From Tubulanus polymorphus (lineage: Eukaryota; Nemertea; Palaeonemertea; Tubulaniformes; Tubulanidae), in the NCBI RefSeq assembly GCF_964204645.1, contig NC_134036.1, forward strand, positions 1,612,001 to 1,676,000: a DNA stretch of 64,000 nt, in the 5' to 3' direction. Made by a program: the position numbers and the translations under genes. This document shows positions 50,601 through 62,500 of this stretch, piece by piece. The notes under the pieces are model-generated. The model was not told the origin of the DNA. It was given only the letters and a program-made list of their open reading frames with translations, and ran no database searches. Within the stretch, counting starts at the first letter, position 1. The number at the start of each line of letters is the position of its first letter.

Positions 50601-53600
50601 GGGCTCAGCGATTCCGGACTCTTAGAACTCATGGTCAGTGTCACATTTTAGAATTTATTTCTTATCGGATGCAAGCAGGGTTCTTACAAATCAGGGATAA
50701 TTCAAGGAATTCTGATCCTTTTCTTGCAAAACCACTGTAATTAGATTTTGGGTATCTCATTTTTCTTGACGCAAAGAACCTCTTGTTAACGAACAGCCCC
50801 CAGTTAGGAAATCTTATAATTCAATCAGGGAATTTGACTGTTTTGGTGTCTTGTTGTTCCTGCTGGTGACGAGTGACACAAGGAACCACTTGGTAAGAAA
50901 CAGCCCCCACTGTGGATATCTTATAATCTAATCAGGGAATTTAAATTGTTGGTGTCTTGTTGTTCTTGCTGGCAACAAGTGACACAATGAATCTCATGAT
51001 TTAGAACAGCCCTCACTGAGGTTATCTTATAATTCAATAAGAGAATTTTTGATCGCTTGATTTGTAAGACAGCTGCAAAAGTCGATCCTATTAAACGTAT
51101 TTCTATTTTACGATTTTATCTTTTTTCTCGTCGACAGAATAATTTGAATATAACGATGCCCGGGCAGACGATGGCCCACAACGCTTTAACTACAACCAGC
51201 GAAGTTTTAAAAACACTTATTCAAGGTCAGTCTTCGAAATCTTGCGAAATTAGAAAATTCTAATTTTACTTTTGTCCATTTACGTAAAGATTCTGCAACA
51301 TTACGTAGAATTCCTGTAAACTGCGTTATTTTACTGATTTCAATCGTAATTTGTTTTCTCGTTTGTCAATAGGTGGCGATTTCAGCCAGTTTCCCGGACA
51401 GATGTCGGAACCGACTCAGAGTATCGCCGATCTGCTATCGACGCGGAATATCACGAATATCAATCAGTTATTCATGACTGATTCCGACCCGAGTTCAATA
51501 GAGAGAGCGGCGAAACTTTACCGGAACGCAGCGTGTAAGTTTGAGAAACTGAGGGGCGTGAGGGAGGGTGTTAGTCCTGCAGCCAGGGACCCTGCATCCC
51601 TTCGGCGTGTAAGTTTTTGAGAAACCGAGGGGCGAGAGGGAGGGTGTTAGTCCTGCAGCCAGGGACCCTGCATCCCTTCGGCGTGTAAGTTAAAATTCCG
51701 AGCGAGGAGAGGGAGGGTGTTAGTCTCTGCAGCCAGAGACCCTGCATCCAGCAGACTGAAGTTGTAATCAGACTGAAGTTAGTCGAGTAATTTCAAACCC
51801 TTCAAGTTTGCGAAACCAAGGGAGAGAGAATTTCGAGGGGGACGGAGGTTGTCTTTAATACGCATTAGGGACCCATGAAAATATATTTTCTAGAGTCAAC
51901 AGATGCAGCCCTTTCCTAGCTTCGATTTCTGTCTTTTTTTTTTGTTGACAGTGTGTACGGACTGAAGTTAGTCGAGTAATTTCATACCCTTCTCTCTCTC
52001 TCTCTATATTTTGCAGCTATCTGCGAAGCTACTTGTACGTGGAGCGGTCAGCTGCCGCGTCGTGTTTACAAAAATCCGGTTTACTCGTGTAAAGTGTTCC
52101 TAGGTGGCGTTCCTTGGGATATAACGGAAGGTAAGTGCTCCACCGCGTGTTTCTCTTTGTTCAGAATTTAGAATCTTCTCTATCTATTTTCGAGACTTAG
52201 CAATGTATGGATTTGGAAGCCTTAAATTTCGTTTCATTTTTCATTAAAAAAACAAACGAATAGATATAAGATTATTACTTTCCTGTCATTTCCATGGTTT
52301 GTGGAGGAAAGTAAGTAAGAGAAAAAATGACAATTATTTACCATTATGTCAATACAAAAATGTGTACGATTTACAATACATTACAAAAGGGATTGATATA
52401 TAATTTATACCATTTTTCACAAATTTTCCTAATTGGAAATTAAGAGTTTTTAGTGTATTTTTCGTAAGTTTATAAATGTGTTTAAATTTGGAAAGTTCAA
52501 AAAGAAAAAATAATTCATCCCCAAAAACATTGCATTGTCGAACACGTATGAGTGTATTGTAGCGCCATCTGGTGTGTGCCGTCGGTATCTCGAACGTTTT
52601 CGTCGTTTTTTACAGCCGGACTTCAAGCGTGTTTTAAACCGTTCGGTAACGTGAAGATCGAGTGGCCCGGTAAAGAGGGGAAACACCCGCGAGGCTACGT
52701 TTACGTTCTGTTCGACTCGGAGAAAGAAGTGAAAATGTTACTACAAGCTTGTACGCACGATTTCAGCAACGGCGGGGAATATTTCTTCAAAATATCCAGC
52801 CGTAAAATGAGATGCAAAGAGGTAAAACAAACACCGATTTATCTTAACTCACTGCCGATAATTGATACCCTAAGTGCTGGAGATGATTCGAAAAATTTTG
52901 AAAAACCAATTATAACTGATCAGGGGTCATTTATTTATTATGTATGCATTAGGGGGTTATTTATCTTTACTCACTGCTGTCTCATTGATAAGTGATAAGG
53001 AGTCATTCGTTTATAACAATGATAATGATAATGATAAGGCCATCCCATAATAATAAGATAGAAACCGATTTGTCTTACTGGTATTCAGTTCCAACTAATT
53101 AATACTGGAAAGGACTGCAGATGATTTGAAAATTTTGAAAAACCAATTATAACTGATCAGGGGCCGGTTGCGTAGTCATGGCTTAGTTACTCGATCTAAC
53201 AACTGAAGACCAGTCTTAAGATTTAGGACTACTTTTGGACTTAAGTCACGACTGTGCAACTGGGCCGAGGGGTCATTCATTTATTACGCACGCATTAGGG
53301 GAGGGAGGAGGGGTGAGTGCAATTGCGTACTGTTATGCTTAATGTATATGAAAAAATGGTTGATTTGCGAACAGAGGGGTTTTTGAAAACGTGGCTCCTA
53401 GAATTGAGTTTAAACGTCACTACTTTCTTAGTTTTTGAAAACGTGGCTCCTAGAATTGAGTCTTAACATCACTACTCTCTTAGTTTTTGAAAATGTCTCA
53501 TAGAATTGAGTCTAAACGTCACTACTCTCTTAGTTTTTGAAATTGGCTCATAGAATTGAGTCTAAACGTCACCACTCTCTTAGTTTTTTAAAACGTGGCT

Positions 53601-55100
53601 CCTAGAGTCTTAACGTCACTACTCTCTTAGTTTATGAAATTGTCTCATAAAATTGAGTCTAAACGTCACTACTCTCTTAGTTTATGAAAATGTCTCATAA
53701 AATTGAGTCTAAACGTCACTACTCTCTTAGTAAATGAAAATGTCTCATGGAATTGAGTCTAAACGTCACTATTCTCTTAGTTTCTTTTTAATGAGATTTA
53801 CTTCATTCTTTCTGTAGGTGCAGGTGATAGCGTGGGTGATCTCCGACAGTAATTACGTGCGTCAGCCCGCTCAGCGTATGGACATGGTTAAAACCGTATT
53901 CGTCGGGGCGTTGCACGGAATGATGAACGCCGAGGCGCTCGCGAACATCATGAACGACCTGTTCGAGAACGTCGTCTACGCGGGCATCGACACCGATAAA
54001 CATAAATATCCGATCGGCTCCGGTCGAGTGACCTTCAGCTCACAGAAGAGCTACACGAAAGCGGTTACCGCGGCGTTCGTCGAAATCAAAACAACCAAAT
54101 TCATCAAGAAGGTAAAAAAAAATTTATTGCCGATTTTTTTCAACCCTTCATTTTTCAGTTCAGCGTACCTGTGCTCTGTACCTGTAGTCGGGTAGGGTGG
54201 CGCCACTGACCTGGAAAACCTGGAAAACTGGCGTAATCAGTGAAAACTTACGAGAATTTAACAGATTTTACCAAAAACCTGCAAAATACAGAGATACAGA
54301 GAATTCGGATGATGCTATTGACCTGTCTTAAGATTTGACTCCAAATCCAATTACCAACTATGTAATCTTATGAAATACCAGAGAAAACTCGGGGAATTGT
54401 TAATGGGTGGAAAATTAGAAATGAGCCGATTTTTAGAGCCAAACTTCAACCAATTACTGCAACTGTTTGATTTCATTAGCGTGAATGTATTTTGTGTATA
54501 TTTCAGGTTCAGATCGACCCGTATTTAGAGGAAGCTATCTGCAGTTCATGTAACCACACGACTGGACCGTATTTCTGTCGAGACCCGCAATGTTTCCGAT
54601 ACTATTGTCGCTCGTGTTGGCAATGGCAACACGCAGTCGATACGATGAAATATCACAAACCGCTGATGAGAAATAGTAAAAATACGCTACCTAGGTACAT
54701 CTCACTAACAACGCCGCCGCCACCTAGTGGTGGAAACATTAACTACATCGGACAGTACATAGACGACATCCTTCTCGCTAACCCCATCTAGTGGTGTCCC
54801 CTCTCACCAACCCAACTATCACTATCACTATCATATCCTCCCTAGTGGTGACCCTTCTCACTAACCCCACCAATTGGTTCTCCTCATAAACTTTGACACC
54901 TCTCTTACCCCCCCCTAGTGGTGTCCCTCCTCACTAACCCCAATTAGTGTATTCCCGGTGAACTAGATAGAGCAGTTCATAGATGGCGTATCAATACAAC
55001 AACTTGACCCCTCAGTTCCGCAGACTTCTCACTAACGCCACCTAGCCAGTACCTCGTGCTAAATTCTCATTTCAGATACACTATGGATTTGACGTCGTAA
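47654..55100 (+). CDS. CPEB1: Cytoplasmic polyadenylation element-binding protein, CPEB1/Orb type
   Basis: Exons: 47654-47674, 48284-48554, 49290-49454, 49620-49911, 50444-50633, 51138-51225, 51373-51534, 52017-52130, 52616-52821, 53818-54111, then either 54507-54694 plus 55076-55100 (671 residues, ending RYTMDLTS) or 54507-54791 (695 residues). All phases agree. The N terminus has Asn/Gln-rich tracts and [12 protein letters not shown], like CPEB1. A Ser-rich [20 protein letters not shown] region matches the CPEB1 regulatory segment, but the Aurora-type LDxRSS core reads ITSRSN. RRM1 (about 422-505) has KVFLGGVP and [11 protein letters not shown]2 (about 529-600) has TVFVGALHG and GSGRVTF. 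The zinc-binding ZZ-like end has C613, C616, C625, C630, C635, C638, H643 and H651. The protein binds UUUUAU elements in mRNA 3' UTRs to control poly(A) tails and translation. RRM sequence excludes CPEB2-4. Confidence 0.94.
48605..49070. mobile_element. Cluster of GGGCTGCAGTTGCT MITE copies
   Basis: Three neighbouring copies in CPEB intron 2. The best, 48783-48918, has ends GGGCTGCAGTTGCTCAA and TTGAGCAACTGCAGCCC. The flanking copies at about 48605-48725 and 48919-49060 are partly degenerate. Confidence 0.8.
49925..50300. repeat. GATGATGTCATAGGGGG family array
   Basis: About seven units in CPEB intron 4, with later units shortened to GATGATGTCATAGGTGGATG. Same family as at 19855-20140 and 28430-28640. 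Confidence 0.78.
50660..51060. repeat. About 115-bp tandem repeat, TGTCTTGTTGTTCTTGCTGG family
   Basis: Three degenerate units in CPEB intron 5 with GGTGTCTTGTTGTTC, GAGTGACACAAGGAACC, AACAGCCCCCACTG and TCAGGGAATTTGA. A second array of the same family is in a SEC11 intron at 63440-63760. Confidence 0.8.
51528..51760. repeat. About 76-bp tandem repeat spanning a CPEB splice donor
   Basis: Three units start at the exon 7/intron 7 junction. Each contains GCGTGTAAGTT, then GAGAAAC, then GAGGGAGGGTGTTAGTCCTG, then CAGCCAGGGACCCTGCATCC. The first carries the real donor GCGT|GTAAGT at 51535; copies recur at about 51609 and 51685. Confidence 0.85.
53160..53270. mobile_element. GGGCCGGTTGCGTAG MITE
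   Basis: Ends GGGGCCGGTTGCGTAGTCAT and GACTGTGCAACTGGGCC with CTTAAG-rich interior, in CPEB intron 9. Confidence 0.7.
53370..53790. repeat. About 53-bp minisatellite, eight copies
   Basis: Units of TAGTTTTTGAAAACGTGGCT, then CCTAGAATTGAGTCTAAACG, then TCACTACTCTCT, immediately before CPEB exon 10. Confidence 0.88.
54705..55050. repeat. Degenerate CACCTAGTGGTG repeat
   Basis: Recurring CTAGTGGTG, then TCTCACTAACCCC motifs. The read-through C terminus of CPEB would be encoded partly by this repeat, which favours the spliced ending. Confidence 0.5.
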
Positions 55101-58100
55101 ACTCTTGTTGCCGGTGATAGAATAATGTATCGATGCTTTAGTCTGTGAAGTATTGACATAGCGTGTGCCGAACGTGTGCGGCGGACGTGTGCGCGTATAT
55201 GTGCCGATTTTTGTTTATTTTGCTATTTTTCGAAGGGTTTTTAATTCCCTTATTTTCGTCGTTTTTCGCGCGCATTCGATAAAACTCGAAAAAAAACGTT
55301 TCGCGATGAAAAAACGCTTCATCGCTCGTCGATCTCTCCGGCGCGTTCATAGGTGGCGCTTGTTCACACGACGAGAAATAGGAGTTCACTTTCGTCGCGT
55401 GGATCGTAAAAACTGCGCGAATATTTAAGGAGTGTGCTAGCCTTAAATTGGGTGAAATTTTCTGTAAGACTTTATTTATCCGTTTAAAGTGAATATGATT
55501 TGATTTGATTTACTTATTTATTTGTGGATGATGAAAGTTATTTTCTCTGTGTTCAGTATTTTGTACATATCATAATGGCGTGCGTGTGATGATGAGGGTT
55601 CGGGGGACGGGGAACAGAGAAAATGCTGCCATTTTTCTTTCATCCTGTTTTTTGTGATTCGAATGAGTGAATGAGATATTTGTAAAAATGTCAACATAGA
55701 GAGTAAAATAGCGACGGTGATTTACTCCCGGAGTAAGTCATCTGATATAACGATGTGATATATACCGGATAGAAACTGCTGATGCTGCTGTTGTTTGCTG
55801 TAGGCTTAAGTTTATCCGAAATGCTCCCTTTGAGTGAGCGCGCGCGCTTGTGTGTCGCGAGTACCCCGATACTTCTTTCAACTTAGAATCAGAGGAGGGT
55901 ACTCATTTCTCTATACTTAGAATGAGTAACTATGAAATGTTGTTAGTGAAATCACTTTAATTAGAAGAAACTATCGATAATGAAAAACTGTGATAATGTT
56001 ACTCGCTTATAGAAAATACTTGCATTTGATTACTATTATTATTATTATTACTATTTTATTGATTCTAATTAGTTAATTAAATCTCTCTAATTGTGCTGCA
56101 TTTGCAAAAATCTGGTCGCATTTATAAATATAAACATGTATCTATGAATTTAATTGTTTAATGGGTGAGGAAGAAATGCGCGTTAAATGTATATTTAAAA
56201 AAAAGTATTTAATTAAATTTTTCGTCTGGATCTGCTCTCTTAGAATAACTTAAACTACGATTATCTTAACAACGAGTTTTGGATTAATCCGCATTTAAAC
56301 TACTAATCATCGGCATTTACTGATTTTCAATGCAAATAATTATCAAGAATTTAAACCTGTTGTTTAGTGATATAACGTTAATTAAAGGTGTCTTAGAATT
56401 AAACCCGGTCTGCGACGAGCTTTTTAAAACGTCTTACTAATACCTTTTTCGAGCGTAGATTATCTCTCTTATCGGCAGGAATATCAATTCTGATCAATTA
56501 TATTGAGAAAATCTCCTAAAAATTCTGGGGTTGCAGTTGCTGAAAGTTTAACCAGCGGATAGTCAATATAGTGACAATTAAAAGTTCATTGTTACTATGG
56601 TACTTATCCGCCGATTATCTTAAACAATCTACTCAGCAACTTCAGTCCCAGGATGAATAACAAGTATTTCTTATTCACTGCTGACCGAAATCAATCAAAG
56701 TATTAATTAGTTATTAATGCTGACTTGAAATAGATTTAAATGACTATCAAATACCAATCTTAACCGGTTCTTAACTAACCTAAACTTAAATTTGTTGCGA
56801 TATTATCAATTAACGTCTTAATTTAGTTTAATCGAGGAAAGCGAGTTGCTTTGAATTACTTTGTGTTGTTTAATTAATTGATATTGATATTAGAATATAA
56901 TCTTAATAATTGATATTCAATCATATCGAATTTTTTCCATTATCATTTTCTAACTGAAAGTGTATTTGCTCTAAGTATCCGACTTCGAAACGGAAAAGCG
57001 ATAAAAAATATCTTTTAAAAAATATCAAAATCGTTGCTTTAAAACAAACAAAAAAAATTATGATATCATTGACCAAAATTGCATTTTTTTTTTGAAGTGG
57101 TAAAGGTTTAGATATTTTTTTTCTGACTGATGTATTTAATTCTTTGATAATGTAAACACTGAGGTGTGCTCTAAAGGTGAAAACGTCTTGAACGCAGGAA
57201 TTGGTATCGAAATTCTTTTCTAAGACGCGATAAGAAGTCCAATCTTTTCTCCGCGATCGGTCGAGAAAGAATTTTATCCGACATATCAACGTTAAATCCT
57301 CGAATATTTTAGCGGGTGATTTCTCTCTCCGGGCTAAATCTGCCCTTAGCGACGTTTTCATTTCCTTCTTATTGTTGTTATTAGTTTCCAAACAGTCGGT
57401 TAGACTTGATTACAATAAATGGTTTAGTAATTTCTCTTTTAAAACTGTGAAAAAATACGATTAATAGAATTCTAAAAGCTTTTTTAATAACGCAGAAAGT
57501 GAGAATGAACCCAAATTTAAACCGCTGTATCGGGTTCAACAGTTCTAGGCTAAGATCGACTCCGTCCTGAAGTCGAATCTTAACCCGAAAACTTTTCGAA
57601 ACCGACATCAGCTTTTTAGGAATAGAACGAAAGCATGTTATATCAAAAACTCTTAATTAATGACTTTTTTACCTCGAAAAATGTACTTAGTAAAAAGAAA
57701 GCTTTTATCCGTTCGTCTTTAGATTTAATTAAATTCCCGATGTTTTCCGTTTTAGAATGCATGAAATCAAAACTTTTACCCCCTAAATCCGGTTTTTAAA
57801 AGTGCGATTCGCTTTCGGAGAAAAGATTGGAAATGTATTATTCGATTATGGCAAAAAATTGTTTTTTTTTCGGTGAAATTTTGGTTACGGTTATATTCTA
57901 TTCCTCGGTGCGTAGCTGATGTAGTTACGGTCACAACATGGCTGTGACTTCAATGAAAACTTCAACCTTTTTCATTCTTCGTTTTTTTTTCTCGAATTTG
58001 GGGTTCCATTTCGGTCCATTTTGTTGACAATGTCCATTTGTTGTTCGTTTTTATATAAGAACATTTAACCCATATATAATGTATACTTTGTTCGCCCATT

Positions 58101-59560
58101 TTATTTACTTTTTTTTCAAAATGGCCACCAGGCAGTCTTTCAGTTTTTTCTGCTCATTGTATATCGGAATGACGAAAGTGCTTAGAATTACATGTACCAT
58201 AGATTATTAGCTCAGTCCACTGCAAAATGAGCGTTATAAAAAAATGTTGTCGATGACATAAGAAAATGTGCTAATTTTAGATTTTCTACTTAACTATTTA
58301 ATTATAACTACTAATATTATTATCATTACTAAAACTAAAAGTTAACTGTGATCAATTTGTACAACGTACCAATGAACAATCGATAGCAACGCCCCCTATA
58401 TTGTGATATCCGACTACGTAGGGGGTCGACGCTACTATGATGTATGATATAAGAGAGTTTGTTTGTTTATTATGTTTTTGGTTTTCTTTATAACGATACA
58501 AGATATAATGGTGTTTATGCATTGTTTGTTTTTGTGGTGGTGCGTGTCTCTCTTGTTTAGAGCAACGGTGAAAAAAAATGAAATATATTAAAATGCTTTT
58601 CTGTTAGTTATTGGATAAAAAAAAATGTGTTTCCTTTATATTTTTTCTCTATTTTGGACTGAATTCTGTTGGATCGACTGGGAACAAAAACGGCGTTGTC
58701 TTGCTCAAATTTCTATTTGAAATGCTCCATCTCTTAGTCATTGTCAGTATCGCTGTAAACCTGGAAAATCTGGGATTCGAACTTGATTTAATTTAAAGAT
58801 GCTGATGAAAAGAAGGATTCGAACCTATGGTCCGTGCCGCCTCAACACGCTCGCTAAACTGCTCAAAGTTTGAATCCCACAATTGCGAGATGTAATCAAC
58901 GGTTCTTTCAATCTTATCGCGTCAAAGGTTTTGTGCAGTTTAAGTAACACGATTGAACCGGAACCAGCCATGCGGCATCGGACCAATTTCGACCAATTCA
59001 TGCGACCTTTTTCGGATTGAAAGAAGGCCCCCAAAAATTCAAACTATATTTTGAAAGTCGAAGAATGTTTTCTTTAAGCGGAATTAATTCATATTTCGTG
59101 ATTAATAAATTGATTCGCTGAATAAAAATTCTCGTAACTTGCTCTACCCCCGAAAATCTCCGAGAGTCCCAACAAAAAGACTTTTTGTGACTTTTTCAAA
59201 CTTTCTAAAAATCATATCTATAAAATGGAACCTATATCCGGGTGTATTAAAGCGGATGGTATGTTTAAAACATCGAAAAAATTTCGTACCGAAGTGTGCA
59301 AATTTACGTAAGTTTGAAATCCCTACCCGGCCCGCCGGATGTAAATTCAATTAAACTTTATTGCACAGAGTGACAAAAATATGGGCAATGACTAAAAAAG
59401 TTTTAGTTCTATGGCGATATAAGGTACGGGTCGTTTAAAGTATTCTTTACATAATTTCATCGAAATTCAGACAGAAAATATGATGAAATAACTCGAGAAC
59501 TAAAACGCGGAATAAAGTCCGCGACCGTTATTTATCTACGTAATCGCATCGTCACCGATT
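55101..59560 (+). other. Probable long CPEB 3' UTR and intergenic spacer
   Basis: AT-rich and unusually poor in minisatellites compared with the rest of the window, apart from one MITE at 56527-56652. UUUUAU-type CPEs (TTTTAT) occur for example at 56054, 58049 and 58099. A reversed tRNA-like SINE fragment (box B GGTTCGAATCC read on the minus strand) lies at about 58805-58880. The polyadenylation site cannot be fixed from sequence alone. Confidence 0.4.
56527..56652. mobile_element. GGGGTTGCAGTTGCT MITE copy
   Basis: Ends GGGGTTGCAGTTGCTGAA and CTCAGCAACTTCAGTCCC, interior CCAGCGGATAG and TATCCGCCGATTATC. Confidence 0.8.
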
Positions 59561-59567
59561 TTGGAAG

Positions 59568-62500
59568 ATGGGGATGTTCGAGTTTGATTTTCTGGACGAC
59601 GTGCGTCGTATGAACAAACGACAGGTAAATAAATCGTTAAAATCCATCGTCACGTTTCATTCGAGACCGAATTTAGTAAAATCGGTGCCGAATTCGTTGA
59701 GTAATCGGCAAACATTTGCCGCAATCTGAGATCGGAAAGTAGTCTGTAAAAATAGCGTTCGTTCTCTAGTCTAATCTCTCGCTATGTTGGTTCCACAATA
59801 TGTTTCCCCACATCTCTCCAGTTCCTCCACATGTGGATGAGCTCAGTTCCACACGGGCGTGTAGACAATAATTGCTGTTGAGATTGAATGGTGAGGGAGA
59901 TGAGTGGATGGTTTAGTCGTAGAACATCCTTGCTTGCCAGGGTTTGTTTGGTTACTGCCAAAGAAGAGGTAGAGTTCAGAGGTTGATCATGGAGAGGCTG
60001 AGATAGAAGGGAAGGGGAGAGAGAGGGGGATGAAGGGAGGGAGAGGGGGATGAAGGGATGAATGGAGAGGCTGAGTTAGAAGGGGAGAGAGAGGGAGAGG
60101 GAGAGGCTGAGATAGAAGGGGGAGAGAGAGAGGGAGAGGGAGAGGCTGAGATAGAAGGGGGAGAGAGGGAGAGGGAGAGGCTGAGATAGAAGGGGGAGAG
60201 AGGGAGAGGGAGAGGCTGAGATAGAAGGGGGAGAGAGAGAGGGAGAGGGAGAGGCTGAGATAGAAGGGGGAGAGAGGGAGAGGGAGAGGCTGAGATAGAA
60301 GGGGAGAGAGGGAGAGGGAGAGGCTGAGATAGAAGGGGGAGAGAGGGAGAGGGAGAGGCTGAGATAGAAGGGGGAGAGAGAGAGGGAGAGGGAGAGGCTG
60401 AGATAGAAGGGGAGAGAGGGAGAGGCTGAGATAGAAGCGGGAGAGAGGGAGAGGGAGAGGCTGAGATAGAAGGGGGAGAGAGAGAGAGGGAGAGGGAGAG
60501 GCTGAGATAGAAGGGGAGAGAGAGAGAGGGAGAGGGAGAGGCTGAGATAGAAGGGGGAGAGAGAGAGGGAGAGGGAGAGGCTGAGATAGAAGGGGGAGAG
60601 AGGGAGAGGGAGAGGCTGAGATAGAAGGGGAGAGAGGGAGAGGGAGAGGCTGAGATAGAAGGGGGAGAGAGGGAGAGGGAGAGGCTGAGATAGAAGGGGG
60701 AGAGAGGGAGAGGGAGAGGCTGAGATAGAAGGGGAGAGAGGGAGAGGGAGAGGCTGAGATAGAAGGGGAGAGAGGGAGAGGGAGAGGCTGAGATAGAAGG
60801 GGAGAGAGGGAGAGGGAGAGGCTGAGATAGAAGGGGGAGAGAGGGAGAGGGAGAGGCTGAGATAGAAGGGGAGAGAGGGAGAGGGAGAGGCTGAGATAGA
60901 AGGGGAGAGAGAGAGGGAGAGAGGGAGAGGCTGAGATAGAAGGGGAGAGAGAGGGAGAGGGAGAGGCTGAGATAGAAGGGGAGAGAGGGAGAGGGAGAGG
61001 GAGAGGCTGAGATAGAAGGGGGAGAGAGGGAGAGGGAGAGGCTGAGATAGAAGGGGGAGAGAGGGAGAGGGAGAGGGAGAGGCTGAGATAGAAGGGGGAG
61101 AGAGAGAGGGAGAGGGAGAGGCTGAGATAGAAGGGGGAGAGAGGGAGAGGGAGAGGCTGAGATAGAAGGGGAGAGAGGGAGAGGGAGAGGGAGAGGCTGA
61201 GATAGAAGGGGGAGAGAGGGAGAGGGAGAGGCTGAGATAGAAGGGGGAGAGAGAGAGAGGGAGAGGGAGAGGCTGAGATAGAAGGGGGAGAGAGAGAGGG
61301 AGAGGGAGAGGCTGAGATAGAAGGGGGAGAGAGGGAGAGGGAGAGGCTGAGATAGAAGGGGAGAGAGAGAGAGGGAGAGGGAGAGGCTGAGATAGAAGGG
61401 GGAGAGAGAGAGGGAGAGGGAGAGGCTGAGATAGAAGGGGAGAGAGGGAGAGGGAGAGGGAGAGGCTGAGATAGAAGGGGGAGAGAGGGAGAGGGAGAGG
61501 CTGAGATAGAAGGGGAGAGAGGGAGAGGGAGAGGGAGAGGCTGAGATAGAAGGGGGAGAGAGAGGGGGAGAGGGAGAGGCTTAGATAGAAGGGGGAGAGA
61601 GAGAGGGAGAGGGAGAGGCTGAGATAGAAGGGGGAGAGAGAGAGGGAGAGGGAGAGGCTGAGATAGAAGGGGGAGAGAGGGAGAGGGAGAGGCTGAGATA
61701 GAAGGGGGAGAGAGGGAGAGGGAGAGGCTGAGATAGAAGGGGGAGAGAGAGAGGGAGAGGGAGAGGCTGAGATAGAAGGGGAGAGAGAGAGGGAGAGGGA
61801 GAGGCTGAGATAGAAGGGGAGAGAGAGAGAGGGAGAGGCTGAGATAGAAGGGGAGAGAGAGAGAGGGAGAGGCTGAGATAGAAGGGGAGAGAGAGAGAGG
61901 GAGGGGGAGAGGGAGAGGCTGAGATAGAAGGGGGAGAGAGAGAGGGAGAGGGAGAGGCTGAGATAGAAGGGGGAGAGAGAGAGGGAGAGGGAGAGGCTGA
62001 GATAGAAGGGGAGAGAGTTTTGAAGATGGAGAAGCCCGATGATGAAAGCATTCACTATATTACCGATTACCCTATTAACTACTATGTTTCAGCCCAAAAG
62101 TTAGGATTTAGTAGTTCGCAAGAACGGTAAAACCTTGGCTAAAATAAAACAGGATATCTGTGGCAAGTCTCGATGCCATCGGGTCCAAATCCCTGCGAAA
62201 TATTTTTGGAAACCTGTCGTTCTATGATGCACTGAATTCTATCCTGAGTCAACAATGCTTTAACTCTGAATATCTATTACACGCTTACGCTGTATAAGTT
62301 TGATGTTATTGATTAATGTTATATGGTTTAATTTTTTTTGTAATTACAGCTGTATTATCAGGTACTCAACTTCGGGATGATCGTCTCCTCGGCGCTGATG
62401 ATATGGAAGGGTTTAATGGTCGTCACCGGTAGCGAGAGTCCCATTGTTGTCGTACTCAGGTAACGTCAGAGTCCGATTTCTACTTTTCGTGATTTTTTGA

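Noticed and set aside
47654-54791. CPEB2-4/Orb2 assignment for the CPEB gene
   Set aside because: The RRM motifs ([22 protein letters not shown]) and the zinc-binding tail match CPEB1/Orb, not the KVFVGGLPPDID-type RRM of CPEB2-4.
58805-58880. Possible minus-strand tRNA
   Set aside because: It has a box B GGTTCGAATCC but no consistent cloverleaf; similar fragments at 24478, 25609, 27518 and 62180 point to SINE remnants.
60076-62055. A 659-codon minus-strand open frame rich in Ser, Leu and Pro
   Set aside because: It is the translation of the purine-rich minisatellite in SEC11 intron 1; frames shift freely between units and no domain is present.
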